DNA of 64,000 nucleotides from Viscum album (Eukaryota; Streptophyta; Magnoliopsida; Santalales; Viscaceae). The translations under genes were made by a program, and so were the position numbers. The DNA lies in the NCBI GenBank assembly GCA_963277665.1, contig OY728165.1, positions 1,753,766,772 through 1,753,830,771 on the forward strand. Reading direction: 5' to 3'. Below, piece by piece: positions 63,601 to 64,000 of this stretch. The notes under the pieces are model-generated. The model was not told the DNA's origin and made no database searches. It was given only the letters and a program-made list of their open reading frames with translations. Every line of letters starts with the position of its first letter. Positions within the stretch are counted from its first letter, which is position 1.

Positions 63601-64000
63601 TCTATGTTTGAAGAATGATATTTACTTGCAATGAAGAGTGGAACTCGCTATATCCATGCGATGTATCAAAAAGTCTCATGAGAGAAAACTTTTGGAAAAA
63701 AACCCTTTGTGTTTTTTTCCATGAATAATAATATTGGTTCTTATCGACAGACCTAAATCATCATGAAAGTATGATGAATCATGTTCTTATTACAAGACGC
63801 CAAAAAATAATAATTTTCATCATTCAGTATTCAATTATTATATTCCTTGAGTTTTTCATTATGATAAAAAATATTAGTTTATTTTCATTATTAGAATACT
63901 GATGGAATGTTTTTTATATTATTTTCCTTACTATAATATCTATACCTTATTTTTCTTTCCACATTTATTATCTTCCCTTATAACCTATATGGAGTGTTTG
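60640..64000 (+). repeat. Repeat B (direct copy of repeat A, no ORF1, cut by window end)
   Basis: Collinear with both arms of repeat A (see that entry). The left arm carries a better-kept TATA-like box, CACTATAAATATCACACC near 61754. It is followed by a pyrimidine-rich leader and the conserved GAATTCAAGAGG segment at 61922. That makes the arm look like a promoter/LTR-type region. The centre (62215-62440) is AT-rich and non-coding where A has its ORF1. Similarity to A continues to the last base of the window, so the true right end lies outside. Confidence 0.72.

Noticed and set aside
49380..64000. Repeats A and B as the two LTRs of one large element enclosing the LINE
   Set aside because: No primer-binding site or polypurine tract next to either copy, and the interior is an ordinary LINE ORF2 plus unassigned sequence.

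Overview
The window looks like intergenic heterochromatin from a seed plant with a large, AT-rich, repeat-filled nuclear genome. The evidence is a stack of plant-type retroelements: a Sirevirus-like Ty1/copia element, two chromovirus-like Ty3/gypsy elements primed by initiator Met-tRNA, and plant L1 LINEs with a DUF4283/zinc-knuckle ORF1 and an RNase H tail on ORF2. No host gene, tRNA, rRNA or CRISPR was found. The species cannot be named from the sequence. Nearly everything is old: reading frames are full of stops, catalytic residues are lost and CpG is scarce.

Layout. 0.5-23.2 kb: no coding potential. It holds three direct copies of an LTR-like tail (about 1.1-2.1, 12.1-13.2 and 16.3-17.4 kb), arrays or remnants of a roughly 190-bp tandem unit with a conserved core (0.5-1.1, 8.05, 11.95 and 15.75-16.2 kb on +; 17.95-18.16 and 20.4 kb on -), and a 60-bp minisatellite at 8.25-8.57 kb rich in TTCnnGAA palindromes. 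23.2-41.3 kb: a Ty3/gypsy element (G1, + strand) with both LTRs, primer-binding site, decayed gag-pol and polypurine tract. Its 3' LTR is split by a complete but dead Ty1/copia element (31138-39402, - strand) flanked by a perfect 5-bp target-site duplication, ATATA. 41.3-49.3 kb: a second Ty3/gypsy element (G2, - strand). Its pol runs from 49.0 down to 45.6 kb and is followed by a long LTR-like region ending in the 190-bp array (42.7-43.4 kb); its gag and 5' LTR are missing. 49.4-54.5 kb: repeat A, AT-rich, with a 1.9-kb GC- and CpG-richer island coding for a LINE ORF1 on the - strand (one frame, two internal stops, intact CCHC knuckle). 54.8-59.05 kb: an old LINE ORF2 on the + strand (endonuclease, reverse transcriptase, zf-RVT, RNase H). 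60.6-64.0 kb: repeat B, a direct copy of repeat A that lacks the ORF1 island and runs off the window end.

No working gene system is encoded. The history is layered insertion: G1 first, then the copia element into its LTR. The ORF1 island appears to be the youngest sequence and sits inside an older duplicated element. I found no convincing undescribed biological system. The points most worth checking are the ORF1-only island held in repeat A, the LTR-linked 190-bp array, and the heat-shock-element-like minisatellite.
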